From Bacteroidia bacterium (GTDB lineage: Bacteria; Bacteroidota; Bacteroidia; NS11-12g; UBA9320), in contig JAKMFK010000004.1 of NCBI GenBank assembly GCA_022425465.1, positions 1 through 13,568 on the forward strand: a stretch of DNA of 13,568 nt, read 5' to 3'. The notes beneath the pieces were generated by a model. That model had not been told where the DNA came from and made no database searches. It was given only the letters and a program-made list of their open reading frames with translations. Each line of letters opens with the position of its first letter. Position 1 is the first letter of the stretch. A program made the translations under genes and the position numbers. This document shows, in pieces, positions 1 to 6,556 of this stretch.

Positions 1-379
1 GATGAAAAATAGGAAGTTGAGAACCAGTCATTACAATGGGCTTGTTCAAGTTCTCAAACATGAAACTTAAAGCAGATGCGGTATATGAAAGTGTATCAGT
101 ACCATGGATGATGATGAATCCATCATAGTTATCATAGTTGTCTTTTATTTTTTCTGCTATCTTTTTCCAAGATTGTGGATTCATATTGCTCGAATCTACA
201 ACGGGTTCGAGAACATCGTAAGTAAAGTCTATTTCACTGAAGAAATCAAAGTAATTTTGGTTCTTAATTGCTGGAAGGTAATTGATGATTTCGTCCCAAG
301 ATGAAGGTACTAGTCCCTTATGGGTTTTTTTCATTCCAAATGTTCCTCCAGTGTATAGAATAAAGACGTTACTCTTCAT
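1..379 (-). CDS. ansA: Type I L-asparaginase, N-terminal part (runs off the window)
   Basis: This is the first 126 codons of a cytoplasmic asparaginase, which hydrolyses L-asparagine to aspartate and ammonia; the rest lies beyond base 1. Translation from the ATG at 379-377 gives MKSNVFILYTGGTFGM at the start, which carries the first active-site motif (TGGT). Further on are VVDSSNMNP, the substrate-binding DSSNM segment, and then IIHGTDTLSYTASALSF, which holds the second catalytic Thr and the Asp of the GTDT motif. It ends with the conserved KPIVMTGSQLPI stretch. No signal peptide is visible, which fits the cytoplasmic type I enzyme rather than the periplasmic type II. The gene starts 6 bases after the pyrB stop, so it is probably the next gene of the pyr operon. 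Its product, aspartate, is a PyrB substrate. No SD precedes it. Confidence 0.9.
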   Translation of the reverse strand, partial: MKSNVFILYTGGTFGMKKTHKGLVPSSWDEIINYLPAIKNQNYFDFFSEIDFTYDVLEPVVDSSNMNPQSWKKIAEKIKDNYDNYDGFIIIHGTDTLSYTASALSFMFENLNKPIVMTGSQLPIFH

Positions 380-385
380 ACCAAT

Positions 386-1306
386 TTAATTTGAGGTTAA
401 CAAGTACAATATGGCCATTCGGATAGCTACTCCATTTTCGACCTGATTTAGAATTACACTACTATTTGAATCTGCTACCTGACTGGTGATTTCAACTCCT
501 CTATTAATAGGCCCAGGATGCATAATGATGACATTCTTATTCACTTGGTCTAGAATCTCTTGATTTATTCCATACTGTAGCGAATATTCTCTTAGCGAGG
601 GGAAATATTTATCGTCCTGCCTCTCTAACTGAATTCTTAATAAATTGGCAGCATCACACCAAGCAAGGCTCTCTTTTAAATTATAACTTACTTCTACACC
701 AAGGCTTTCAATATAATTAGGGATAAGGTTAGGCGGCCCGCAAACACGAACATGTGCCCCCAATTTTTGTAGACAATAAATATTGCTTAGTGCAACTCTT
801 GAGTGGATAATGTCCCCAACGATAAGTATATTTTTACCCTTTAAGTTGCCTAGTTTTTCAGTTAGTGTATAGGCATCAAGGAGTGCTTGAGTTGGGTGTT
901 CGTGAGTGCCATCTCCAGCATTGATAATATTAGCGTCAATGTGTCTAGATAAAAATTTAGCAGCACCTGGTGCAGGATGTCTCATTACAACCATATCCAC
1001 TTTCATAGCTAATATATTGTTGACCGTATCAATAAGAGTCTCACCTTTATTTACGGATGAGGACCCACTGTTGAAGTTCACAATGTCGGCAGACAACCTT
1101 TTTTCAGCAAGTTCAAATGATATTTTAGTGCGAGTACTGTTTTCAAAAAAGATATTAGCAATGGTAATATCTCTTAGTGATGGTACTTTTTTGATGGGTC
1201 TATTTATGACTTCTTTAAAGTTTTCTGCAGTTTTAAAAATAAGGTGAATATCTTCTTTTGAGATGTCTTTGATACCTAAAAGATGTTTGCTAGACAGTGC
1301 TGACAT
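386..1306 (-). CDS. pyrB: Aspartate carbamoyltransferase catalytic chain
   Basis: This enzyme joins carbamoyl phosphate and L-aspartate to N-carbamoyl-aspartate, the committed step of pyrimidine synthesis, in the cytoplasm. The 306-residue length is normal. Visible motifs are the carbamoyl-phosphate loop STRT (residues 57-60), the SSxxKGE segment with Lys87 supplied from a neighbouring subunit in this family, MRHP near 108-111, HPTQ at 137-140, the RIQLER segment at 224-229 and HPGP at 263-266. The ATG overlaps the pyrR stop (TAATG on the minus strand), so the two are probably translationally coupled. No pyrI regulatory-chain gene is present in the window. Linkage to pyrR resembles the Gram-positive arrangement rather than the enterobacterial pyrBI pair; whether a PyrI exists elsewhere cannot be seen. 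Confidence 0.97.
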   Translation of the reverse strand: MSALSSKHLLGIKDISKEDIHLIFKTAENFKEVINRPIKKVPSLRDITIANIFFENSTRTKISFELAEKRLSADIVNFNSGSSSVNKGETLIDTVNNILAMKVDMVVMRHPAPGAAKFLSRHIDANIINAGDGTHEHPTQALLDAYTLTEKLGNLKGKNILIVGDIIHSRVALSNIYCLQKLGAHVRVCGPPNLIPNYIESLGVEVSYNLKESLAWCDAANLLRIQLERQDDKYFPSLREYSLQYGINQEILDQVNKNVIIMHPGPINRGVEITSQVADSNSSVILNQVENGVAIRMAILYLLTSN

Positions 1307-1842
1307 TATTTTTCTTTATCCGTTATTATCCATACTCTACATTGATCATCTTTCCAGTCTACTTTTACATAATCATTAGCTCTGGTGTCAATGTCTTCAC
1401 CAGTATAGTCGGGTTGAATAGGTACCTCTCTATTATATTTTCTATTGATTAGAGTAACCAATTCTACTGATTTAGGTCTTCCATATGCATTTATTGCATC
1501 TAATGCAGCTCTAATACTTCGGCCAGTGTATAGGACATCGTCTACTAGTACGATGTGTTTACCTTCAATATTAAAATCAATATTTACCTCGTTAGGTATA
1601 AGCTGCTTGTTATTTCTCCTAAAGTCGTCTCGATAAAATGTTGTATCTAATTCACCATAGATAATATCGATTTCAAATAGTGATTTAATTTTTTGAGCTA
1701 ATATTTTCCCAAAGAAGATGCCTCTAGGTTGAAGAGCTAGAACTGCTGTATTGTTGAATGAGCCATGATTTTCAACCAATTGATGAGCAATCCTAGTAAT
1801 GATAAGTTCTACGTGTTTATATTCTAGTATTACTTTTTTCAT
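1306..1842 (-). CDS. pyrR: PyrR-type pyrimidine regulator / uracil phosphoribosyltransferase
   Basis: The product is a 178-residue phosphoribosyltransferase-fold protein. In Gram-positive bacteria PyrR binds pyr mRNA to control attenuation and also has some uracil phosphoribosyltransferase activity. The PRPP-binding motif VLVDDVLYTGRS is at about residues 98-109. It is followed by the family-typical GRPKSVELVTLINR and REVPIQPDYTG segments, and LDTTFYRDDF at about 65-74 matches the PyrR dimer-loop region. The ATG abuts the stop codon of the EVE gene with no gap (TAG then ATG), and its TAA overlaps the pyrB start by one base. I found no recognisable PyrR mRNA-binding loop upstream of the operon, so an RNA-binding role here is unproven and a purely enzymatic one is possible. 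Confidence 0.93.
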   Translation of the reverse strand: MKKVILEYKHVELIITRIAHQLVENHGSFNNTAVLALQPRGIFFGKILAQKIKSLFEIDIIYGELDTTFYRDDFRRNNKQLIPNEVNIDFNIEGKHIVLVDDVLYTGRSIRAALDAINAYGRPKSVELVTLINRKYNREVPIQPDYTGEDIDTRANDYVKVDWKDDQCRVWIITDKEK

Positions 1843-2256
1843 CTAGAATGTTGTATTTGATAATTTTATAATTTCTTCAAATTCAAATTCTTGTACAGGG
1901 CCTACTGATAATCTAGCTTGTTTTACTAATGCCATGTTAGCAAGAGTGTCATTGGACTTTATTTGAGCTAGAGTTACACTCGAATTGAGAGGTTTGACCA
2001 CTTCTACATCTACAGCAACCCATTTTTCATCTTCGGTTGTAGGATCCTGATAAGCTTCTTTGATTACGCGAGTGATTCCTACAATCTCTTTTCCTTCATT
2101 ACTGTGATAAAACAGACAGAGATCACCATTTTTCATTGCTTTTAAATGAACACGAGCAGGATAACTACGTACACCATCCCAATATGTTGATCCATCTGCT
2201 ACCATTTGTTCCCAGCTATACTTATAGGGTTCAGATTTAATGAGCCAATAATTCAT
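1843..2256 (-). CDS. EVE-domain protein
   Basis: The product is a 137-residue single-domain protein of the EVE family (PUA-like fold, related to eukaryotic THYN1 and YTH readers). The start MNYWLIKSEP matches the hallmark [W]L[MI]KSEP, followed by WDGVRSYPAR, the MKNGDLCLFYHSN segment, EAYQDPT, and RLSVGPVQEFEFE near the C-terminus. EVE domains are known or proposed to recognise modified bases in DNA or RNA; the ligand of this one is unknown. It is the first gene of the minus-strand cluster, has no gap to pyrR, and so should be co-transcribed with the pyrimidine genes. A probable promoter box ends five bases before the ATG. The stand-alone domain with no nuclease partner argues against a dedicated restriction role, but that is inference. 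Confidence 0.93.
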   Translation of the reverse strand: MNYWLIKSEPYKYSWEQMVADGSTYWDGVRSYPARVHLKAMKNGDLCLFYHSNEGKEIVGITRVIKEAYQDPTTEDEKWVAVDVEVVKPLNSSVTLAQIKSNDTLANMALVKQARLSVGPVQEFEFEEIIKLSNTTF

Positions 2257-2261
2257 ATTTT

Positions 2262-2291
2262 CAAATATCTATTTTTTTTGGTTCTTTCAAT
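2262..2291 (-). promoter_or_regulatory. Possible Bacteroidota promoter for the EVE-pyrR-pyrB-ansA operon
   Basis: On the minus strand there is ATTG (2288-2291), an 18-base spacer, then GATATTTG (2262-2269), which matches seven of eight positions of the Bacteroidota -7 consensus TAnnTTTG. It sits between the rpsA terminator and the EVE ATG. The box ends 5 bases before the ATG, so transcription would begin at or beside the start codon. Confidence 0.35.
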
Positions 2292-2315
2292 CAAGTTGCT
2301 TCTTTTTTATAGAGC

Positions 2316-2345
2316 AAAAAAAATCCCGAACTAGTCGGGATTTTT
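2316..2345 (-). terminator. Rho-independent terminator of rpsA
   Basis: The inverted repeat ATCCCGA (2323-2329) / TCGGGAT (2335-2341) has a 5-base loop and is extended by A-T pairs to an 11-bp stem over 2319-2345. Read on the minus strand it ends in a run of eight T. It begins five bases after the rpsA stop and separates rpsA from the EVE-pyr operon. The A tract on the other side would also let it stop plus-strand transcripts. Confidence 0.9.
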
Positions 2346-2349
2346 AAAA

Positions 2350-4620
2350 TTATTTAGCTAATTCTTTAGCTTGCTTAACCCATCCATCTCGTTCAACACG
2401 ACCAGGCGACTTAAGTAAGGTTTCAAGAATATCAATGCTTTTCTTATTTAGTTTACTGACTTGTTGGAAAGTAAATACTCCGATGCCGTTCAGCTTTTTC
2501 TCGTAAGCTGGACCCACACCCGTAAGTTGTTTTAGATCATCTGCATCTTTGGCGTCTGTGACACCAATAATGTCAGTTAATCCTGAAGAATCATCTCCTG
2601 AAGTAGTTTCCTCAACTTTTTTTGCATCCTTTTTAGAAGCTTCTTTCTTTGGAGTCTCCTTTTTAGGAGTATCTTTCTTTGTAGCTACTTTTTTAGTAGA
2701 GGATGGCGTTGATTCCATTTGAGCTTTTAATTGAGCAAGTACATCTAAATCACCCATGGTAGAAACCTCAGTATTTTTGTTGATTTTTTCTACATATTTG
2801 GTTGTATTGGTAGCACGTTTCTTATTAGCAGCTTCCTTTTCAGAATTTTGAGAACGCTCAGCATCTTTCCAAATGTCTGTATGCGATACTAAGATTCGTT
2901 TTGAATCTTTGTTGAACTCAATCACTCTTAAGTTAAGTGTTTCATCAACTTTCACATCAGTTCCGTCTTGCTTTTTGATGTGTTTCTTTGGAGCAAATCC
3001 TTCTACACCATAGGGTAGGGTAAGGATAACTCCTCGATCATTAACCTCTGATACTACACCATCATGTTCGGAACCTAGCGTGAAGATACCTTCGAAGGTA
3101 TCCCAAGGATTCTCATCAATTTGTTTGTGACCTAAGCTCAGTCTTCTATTATCTCTGTCAATTTCAAGAACAACAACTTCGAGTTCTTCACCTTTTTTGG
3201 TAAACTCAGCTGGATGTTTAATCTTCTTAGACCAAGATAAGTCCGATACGTGAACTAAGCCATCAACCCCTTCCTGGAGTTCCACAAATAGCCCATAATT
3301 AGTAAGATTCCTTACAGTACCTTTATGTTTTGACTCTACTTGGTATTTCTCTTCGATTTTTTCCCATGGATCTGAAGTAAGTTGTTTAAGACCAAGAGAA
3401 AGTTTATGCTCCTCTTTGTCAATATCTAAAACTACTGCTTCAACCTCATCTCCAACTTTCATAAAGTCAGATGGGTTTCTTAAGTGTTGTGACCACGACA
3501 TTTCTGAAACGTGAATTAGTCCTTCAACACCAGTTTCTATTTCAACGAAAGCACCGTAATCAGCAATAGTAACAACTTTACCTTTCACTTTTTCACCTTC
3601 TTTGAGTTCTTTCATGCTATCCCACGGGTGAGCAGTTAGTTGCTTCATACCAAGAGAAATTCGCTTTTTGTCGTTATCAAACTCGAGAACAGCAACTTGG
3701 ATTTTTTGATCCAATTCAAGAACATCAGATGGGTGATTGATTCTACCCCAAGAAATATCTGTGATATGAAGAAGACCATCTAGTCCTCCAAGGTCGACAA
3801 ATACTCCAAATGAAGTCATGTTTTTAACAGTCCCCTCGAGAACTTGTCCAAGCTCCATTTTGGAAATCATTTCAGCTTTCTGAGCTTCAATATCATCTTC
3901 AATAAGTGCTTTGTGTGAGATAACTACATTTTTGTATACCTCGTTTATTTTGACAACCTTAAATTCCATGGTTTTACCAACGTATTGGTCGTAATCACGA
4001 ACAGGCTTTACATCAATTTGAGATCCAGGTAGGAATGCATCCATACCCATTATGTCAACAACAAGTCCGCCTTTGGTTCTGGATTGGATAAAACCTTTAA
4101 CAATCTCACCTTTTTCCATTATGGATTGTATTTTCTCCCAAGCACCTTCTGCAATTGCTTTTTTACGTGAAAGAACCAATTGACCAAGAGCGTTTTCAGT
4201 TTCATCTACATAAACTTCAATCTCATCTCCAACTTTAATGTCTGGAGTGTCTCTAAATTCTGTAATGGAAACTAAACCATCTGATTTAAACCCAATGTCC
4301 AAGACTACATGGTCATTTGTCATACTAACAATGTGTCCAGTAACAAGTGTCTTTTCATCTACTTGTTTAATGGTGTTAGCGTACATGGATTTTAAATCAT
4401 CATTTTGAGATTCGTTGTACGTACCAAATCCAGCTTTGTCCATAGACCAATCGAATTCGTCTGGATTGTGAACTGGTGACTCAGATGTGTTTGTGTGGGA
4501 TTTTGTAGTTTTTGTTGGCTCTAAAGTAGCTTCTTTTGTTGTCGCTTCAACTGTGGCATCCTTGGCCTCAGTAGCTTCAGTCAAGATTTCATCTTGCTTT
4601 TCTTTTTTTGTATTTGTCAA
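2350..4620 (-). CDS. rpsA: Ribosomal protein S1 with C-terminal helix-hairpin-helix extension
   Basis: S1 binds mRNA on the 30S subunit and helps initiation. Numbered from the TTG at 4620 the protein has 756 residues: a Thr/Glu/Lys-rich N-terminal tail (1-55), a DEFDW segment common in Bacteroidota S1, six S1 domains (about 90-155, 170-238, 256-328, 340-414, 428-500, 515-583), a linker with five KKxxx pentads (643-667), and an HhH domain (about 690-756, with LTGVGPAYEKKL and GRVERDGWVKQAKELA). Bacteroidota S1 is usually nearer 600 residues, so the C-terminal part is an addition. An in-frame ATG at 4674 also exists, but it lies between the -33 and -7 boxes of the probable promoter and cannot be in that mRNA. 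TTG is the first plausible start after the promoter and has a strong SD ten bases upstream. The start remains an inference; the gene identity is certain. Confidence 0.95.
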   Translation of the reverse strand: MTNTKKEKQDEILTEATEAKDATVEATTKEATLEPTKTTKSHTNTSESPVHNPDEFDWSMDKAGFGTYNESQNDDLKSMYANTIKQVDEKTLVTGHIVSMTNDHVVLDIGFKSDGLVSITEFRDTPDIKVGDEIEVYVDETENALGQLVLSRKKAIAEGAWEKIQSIMEKGEIVKGFIQSRTKGGLVVDIMGMDAFLPGSQIDVKPVRDYDQYVGKTMEFKVVKINEVYKNVVISHKALIEDDIEAQKAEMISKMELGQVLEGTVKNMTSFGVFVDLGGLDGLLHITDISWGRINHPSDVLELDQKIQVAVLEFDNDKKRISLGMKQLTAHPWDSMKELKEGEKVKGKVVTIADYGAFVEIETGVEGLIHVSEMSWSQHLRNPSDFMKVGDEVEAVVLDIDKEEHKLSLGLKQLTSDPWEKIEEKYQVESKHKGTVRNLTNYGLFVELQEGVDGLVHVSDLSWSKKIKHPAEFTKKGEELEVVVLEIDRDNRRLSLGHKQIDENPWDTFEGIFTLGSEHDGVVSEVNDRGVILTLPYGVEGFAPKKHIKKQDGTDVKVDETLNLRVIEFNKDSKRILVSHTDIWKDAERSQNSEKEAANKKRATNTTKYVEKINKNTEVSTMGDLDVLAQLKAQMESTPSSTKKVATKKDTPKKETPKKEASKKDAKKVEETTSGDDSSGLTDIIGVTDAKDADDLKQLTGVGPAYEKKLNGIGVFTFQQVSKLNKKSIDILETLLKSPGRVERDGWVKQAKELAK
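2353..2553 (-). other. Region encoding the S1-fused HhH domain
   Basis: The last ~67 residues of the S1 protein read as a compact helical domain with a GVGP hairpin, TFQQVSKL, and a closing GRVERDGWVKQAKELA. This resembles the extension found on ribosomal protein L21 and some NuoE proteins in other bacteria. That family link is from memory of the motif and was not searched. HhH motifs usually contact nucleic-acid backbone, so an rRNA or mRNA contact is a reasonable guess. Confidence 0.7.
2620..2694 (-). repeat. Five 15-base units coding KKxxx pentads in the S1 linker
   Basis: The linker before the HhH domain reads KKVAT-KKDTP-KKETP-KKEAS-KKDAK, five consecutive pentads each opening with Lys-Lys. 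At DNA level the 15-base units are similar but not identical. The segment should be disordered and strongly positive, fitting a flexible RNA-contacting tether. Unit number may vary between strains through slippage. Confidence 0.75.
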
Positions 4621-4630
4621 TGTATCATTT

Positions 4631-4638
4631 CCTCCTTT
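4631..4638 (-). promoter_or_regulatory. Strong Shine-Dalgarno of rpsA
   Basis: The minus strand reads AAAGGAGG, fully complementary to the usual 16S 3' tail, followed by 10 bases and the TTG at 4620. No other gene start in the window shows such a match; carA, eno, ftsK and lolA have A/T-rich leaders without one. The site supports the TTG start and suggests SD-dependent control of S1 synthesis. Confidence 0.75.
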
Positions 4639-4652
4639 GCAAAAAATGAGTG

Positions 4653-4683
4653 CAAAAGTAATCTTTTTATTCAATCTACGAAA
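4653..4683 (-). promoter_or_regulatory. Promoter of rpsA (Bacteroidota -33/-7 type)
   Basis: On the minus strand there is TTTC (4680-4683), a 19-base spacer, then TACTTTTG (4653-4660), a perfect TAnnTTTG -7 box. Transcription should begin near 4645-4650, giving a leader of about 30 bases that contains the SD. The box lies downstream of the in-frame ATG at 4674, which rules that ATG out for this transcript. Confidence 0.7.
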
Positions 4684-4686
4684 GCA

Positions 4687-4717
4687 TTGAGGTTTCTAAA
4701 AAAAAAGAACAACTTTG
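4687..4717 (+). promoter_or_regulatory. Probable promoter of the M61 peptidase gene
   Basis: TTG (4687-4689), a 20-base spacer rich in A, then CAACTTTG (4710-4717), seven of eight matches to TAnnTTTG. The box ends four bases before the ATG at 4722, so the mRNA would start at or next to the start codon. It lies back to back with the rpsA promoter; the two -33 elements are only a few bases apart. Confidence 0.45.
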
Positions 4718-4721
4718 CTCC

Positions 4722-6461
4722 ATGCTAAAAAAAGTAGTATTTATATCTTTCTTAACTGCTATATCCATGACCCTTAAAGCAATCAATTATTCAGTTAGCT
4801 TTCCTGATGTAAAATCTCATTATGTTTCGATAGCTATAACTTTTAATTCCGATGGAAGAGAATATGTTGACTTTAAAGTTCCCGTTTGGACACCTGGATC
4901 CTACAAGGTAAGAGAGTTTAGTAGTGCATTTGAGAATGTGTCAGCAGAAAATCTAGAAATTCAAAGATTGAATAAAAATACATGGAGGATTTTGACCAAA
5001 GGTAAGAGTCAAGTCAGGTTATCTTATGATGTATACTGCTTTACGGTTAGTGTTCGTCAGAGTTATGCGGATGAGTATTATGCATTTTTGCATGGAGTTT
5101 CGGTTTTTGGTTATTTGGAGGGATATGAAGATGAAAAAATTGAACTGAACATTCAACCCGAAGAAAACTGGCAAAATGTAGAGGTATCTCTACCAAAATC
5201 CAATTCTTCAGCGTATTCTTTCATATGTAAAAATTATGATTTACTTGCTGATTCTCCAATAGCACTTGGCAACTTTGACACCATTGGGTACGAGAGTGGA
5301 AGGGTACCTCACAAAATCGTTATGATTGGAGAGGGAAACTATGATCTAAATCAAATAAAAAAAGATTTTAAAAAGATCAGCGACACTCAAGTTGAAATGA
5401 TGGGTGATCACCCATCAAGCCAGTATGTACATTTTATTTATAATGTCTCCCAAGGTGGGGGTGGATTAGAACATGCCAATTCACAAACTAGCATGATGCC
5501 TAGATGGAATTATACGAATGCAAACAAGTATCGAAGTTTTTTAGGGTTAATTGCTCACGAATATTTTCACTTATGGAATATCAAAAGAATTCGTCCGAAA
5601 GAATTGGGTCCATTTGATTATGATAAAGAGGTCTATTCTGACATGTTATGGATTGCCGAGGGCATTACCTCCTATTATGATGACATTACCTTGTTAAGGA
5701 TGGGAGCTTATTCCAAAGAAGAATATTTGAGAATAATTTCATCTCAGATTAATCGATTGGAGAATTCGCCAGGCAAGAAGGTCATGAGCCTTGCACATAG
5801 TAGTTTGCTAGCTTGGGTGAAAGCATATTTGCCTAATGAGGAAAGTTCTAATAAGACGATTAGTTATTATAATAAAGGGATGCTAGCTGCTGTGTTACTT
5901 GATTTAGAGATTAGAAAATCGAGTGACCACTCCTTGGATGATGTGATGCGAATGTTGTATAACGACATATATATTAAAGAGGGTCGTGGTTTTACTATCG
6001 AAGAATTTGTGAAAATCTGTAGTCAGTTAGCAGATAAGGATATGACTAAATTTTTGGATGATGTTGTTTATAGTTTAAAACCATTAAACTACGAAATTTT
6101 CAATGATTTTGGACTTGATTTATTAAAGAAAAAAGATAACATAAATCAACCTTGGAGCGGTGTTACATCCAAATTAAAAGGGGAGCAAATAATAGTGACC
6201 AATATAGTATCTAACAGCCCAAGTGTAGAATCTGGCTTAAGTGTAAATGATGAAATTATTGCCATCAATGGGTGGCGTTTAAAAAGTAAATTAGAAGATT
6301 ATGTTACTAAGTTTAATAATGGAGAACGTCTTTCCATAAGCTATTCTAGAGATGGTAAAGTGCATTCAACCAAAATGAGGCTTTTATCGAACCCAGAGGT
6401 TAAATGTGAATTAGTTATTAAGGATATTACCAATAAACAATTGGTTAATTGGTTGGATTAA
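4722..6461 (+). CDS. Exported M61-family (glycyl aminopeptidase-like) metallopeptidase with PDZ domain
   Basis: The product is a 579-residue zinc peptidase of the M61 family, whose members remove N-terminal residues, some preferring glycine and alanine. A signal peptide is visible (MLKKVVFISFLTAISMTLKA), so it acts outside the cytoplasm, probably in the periplasm. After an N-terminal beta domain with VPVWTPGSYKVREFS (about 53-68) come the GGGGLEHANS substrate-binding segment (245-254), the zinc motif HEYFH (279-283) followed by LWNIKRIRP, and the third zinc ligand Glu313 in WIAEGITSYYDD. A PDZ domain follows at about 475-555, with SPSVESGLSVNDEIIAING. All catalytic residues are present and the length is normal. 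It is divergent from rpsA and 95 bases upstream of carA, which has its own promoter box. The start is fixed by the signal peptide. The physiological substrate is unknown. Confidence 0.93.
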   Translation: MLKKVVFISFLTAISMTLKAINYSVSFPDVKSHYVSIAITFNSDGREYVDFKVPVWTPGSYKVREFSSAFENVSAENLEIQRLNKNTWRILTKGKSQVRLSYDVYCFTVSVRQSYADEYYAFLHGVSVFGYLEGYEDEKIELNIQPEENWQNVEVSLPKSNSSAYSFICKNYDLLADSPIALGNFDTIGYESGRVPHKIVMIGEGNYDLNQIKKDFKKISDTQVEMMGDHPSSQYVHFIYNVSQGGGGLEHANSQTSMMPRWNYTNANKYRSFLGLIAHEYFHLWNIKRIRPKELGPFDYDKEVYSDMLWIAEGITSYYDDITLLRMGAYSKEEYLRIISSQINRLENSPGKKVMSLAHSSLLAWVKAYLPNEESSNKTISYYNKGMLAAVLLDLEIRKSSDHSLDDVMRMLYNDIYIKEGRGFTIEEFVKICSQLADKDMTKFLDDVVYSLKPLNYEIFNDFGLDLLKKKDNINQPWSGVTSKLKGEQIIVTNIVSNSPSVESGLSVNDEIIAINGWRLKSKLEDYVTKFNNGERLSISYSRDGKVHSTKMRLLSNPEVKCELVIKDITNKQLVNWLD

Positions 6462-6508
6462 ATCTGTCGATCTTGTTTGGGGCTAATTTCACATTTTGCC
6501 CACACTTC

Positions 6509-6538
6509 TTTCAAAATAAAATCCTAAGGCTAAATTTG
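6509..6538 (+). promoter_or_regulatory. Promoter of carA
   Basis: TTTC (6509-6512), an 18-base spacer, then TAAATTTG (6531-6538), a perfect match to the -7 consensus TAnnTTTG. It lies 18 bases before the GTG start, predicting a leader of roughly a dozen bases. No operator or attenuator is evident in the 95-base gap. Confidence 0.6.
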
Positions 6539-6556
6539 TCAAAATTTTAAGTAATC

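Noticed and set aside
104..304. Plus-strand open frame opposite the asparaginase
   Set aside because: The minus strand encodes clear asparaginase motifs through the same bases; the plus frame has no recognisable domain or start signal.
906..1636. Plus-strand open frames opposite pyrB and pyrR
   Set aside because: They mirror strongly conserved enzyme genes and show no independent coding features.
4487..4690. Plus-strand hydrophobic open frame over the start of rpsA
   Set aside because: It is the complement of the Thr/Lys/Glu-rich S1 N-terminus and of the rpsA promoter; the Val/Phe richness comes from that composition.
6478..6500. Possible terminator after the M61 peptidase (GGGC...GCCC)
   Set aside because: Only a four-base stem with a long loop and no T run follows, so it does not support a terminator.
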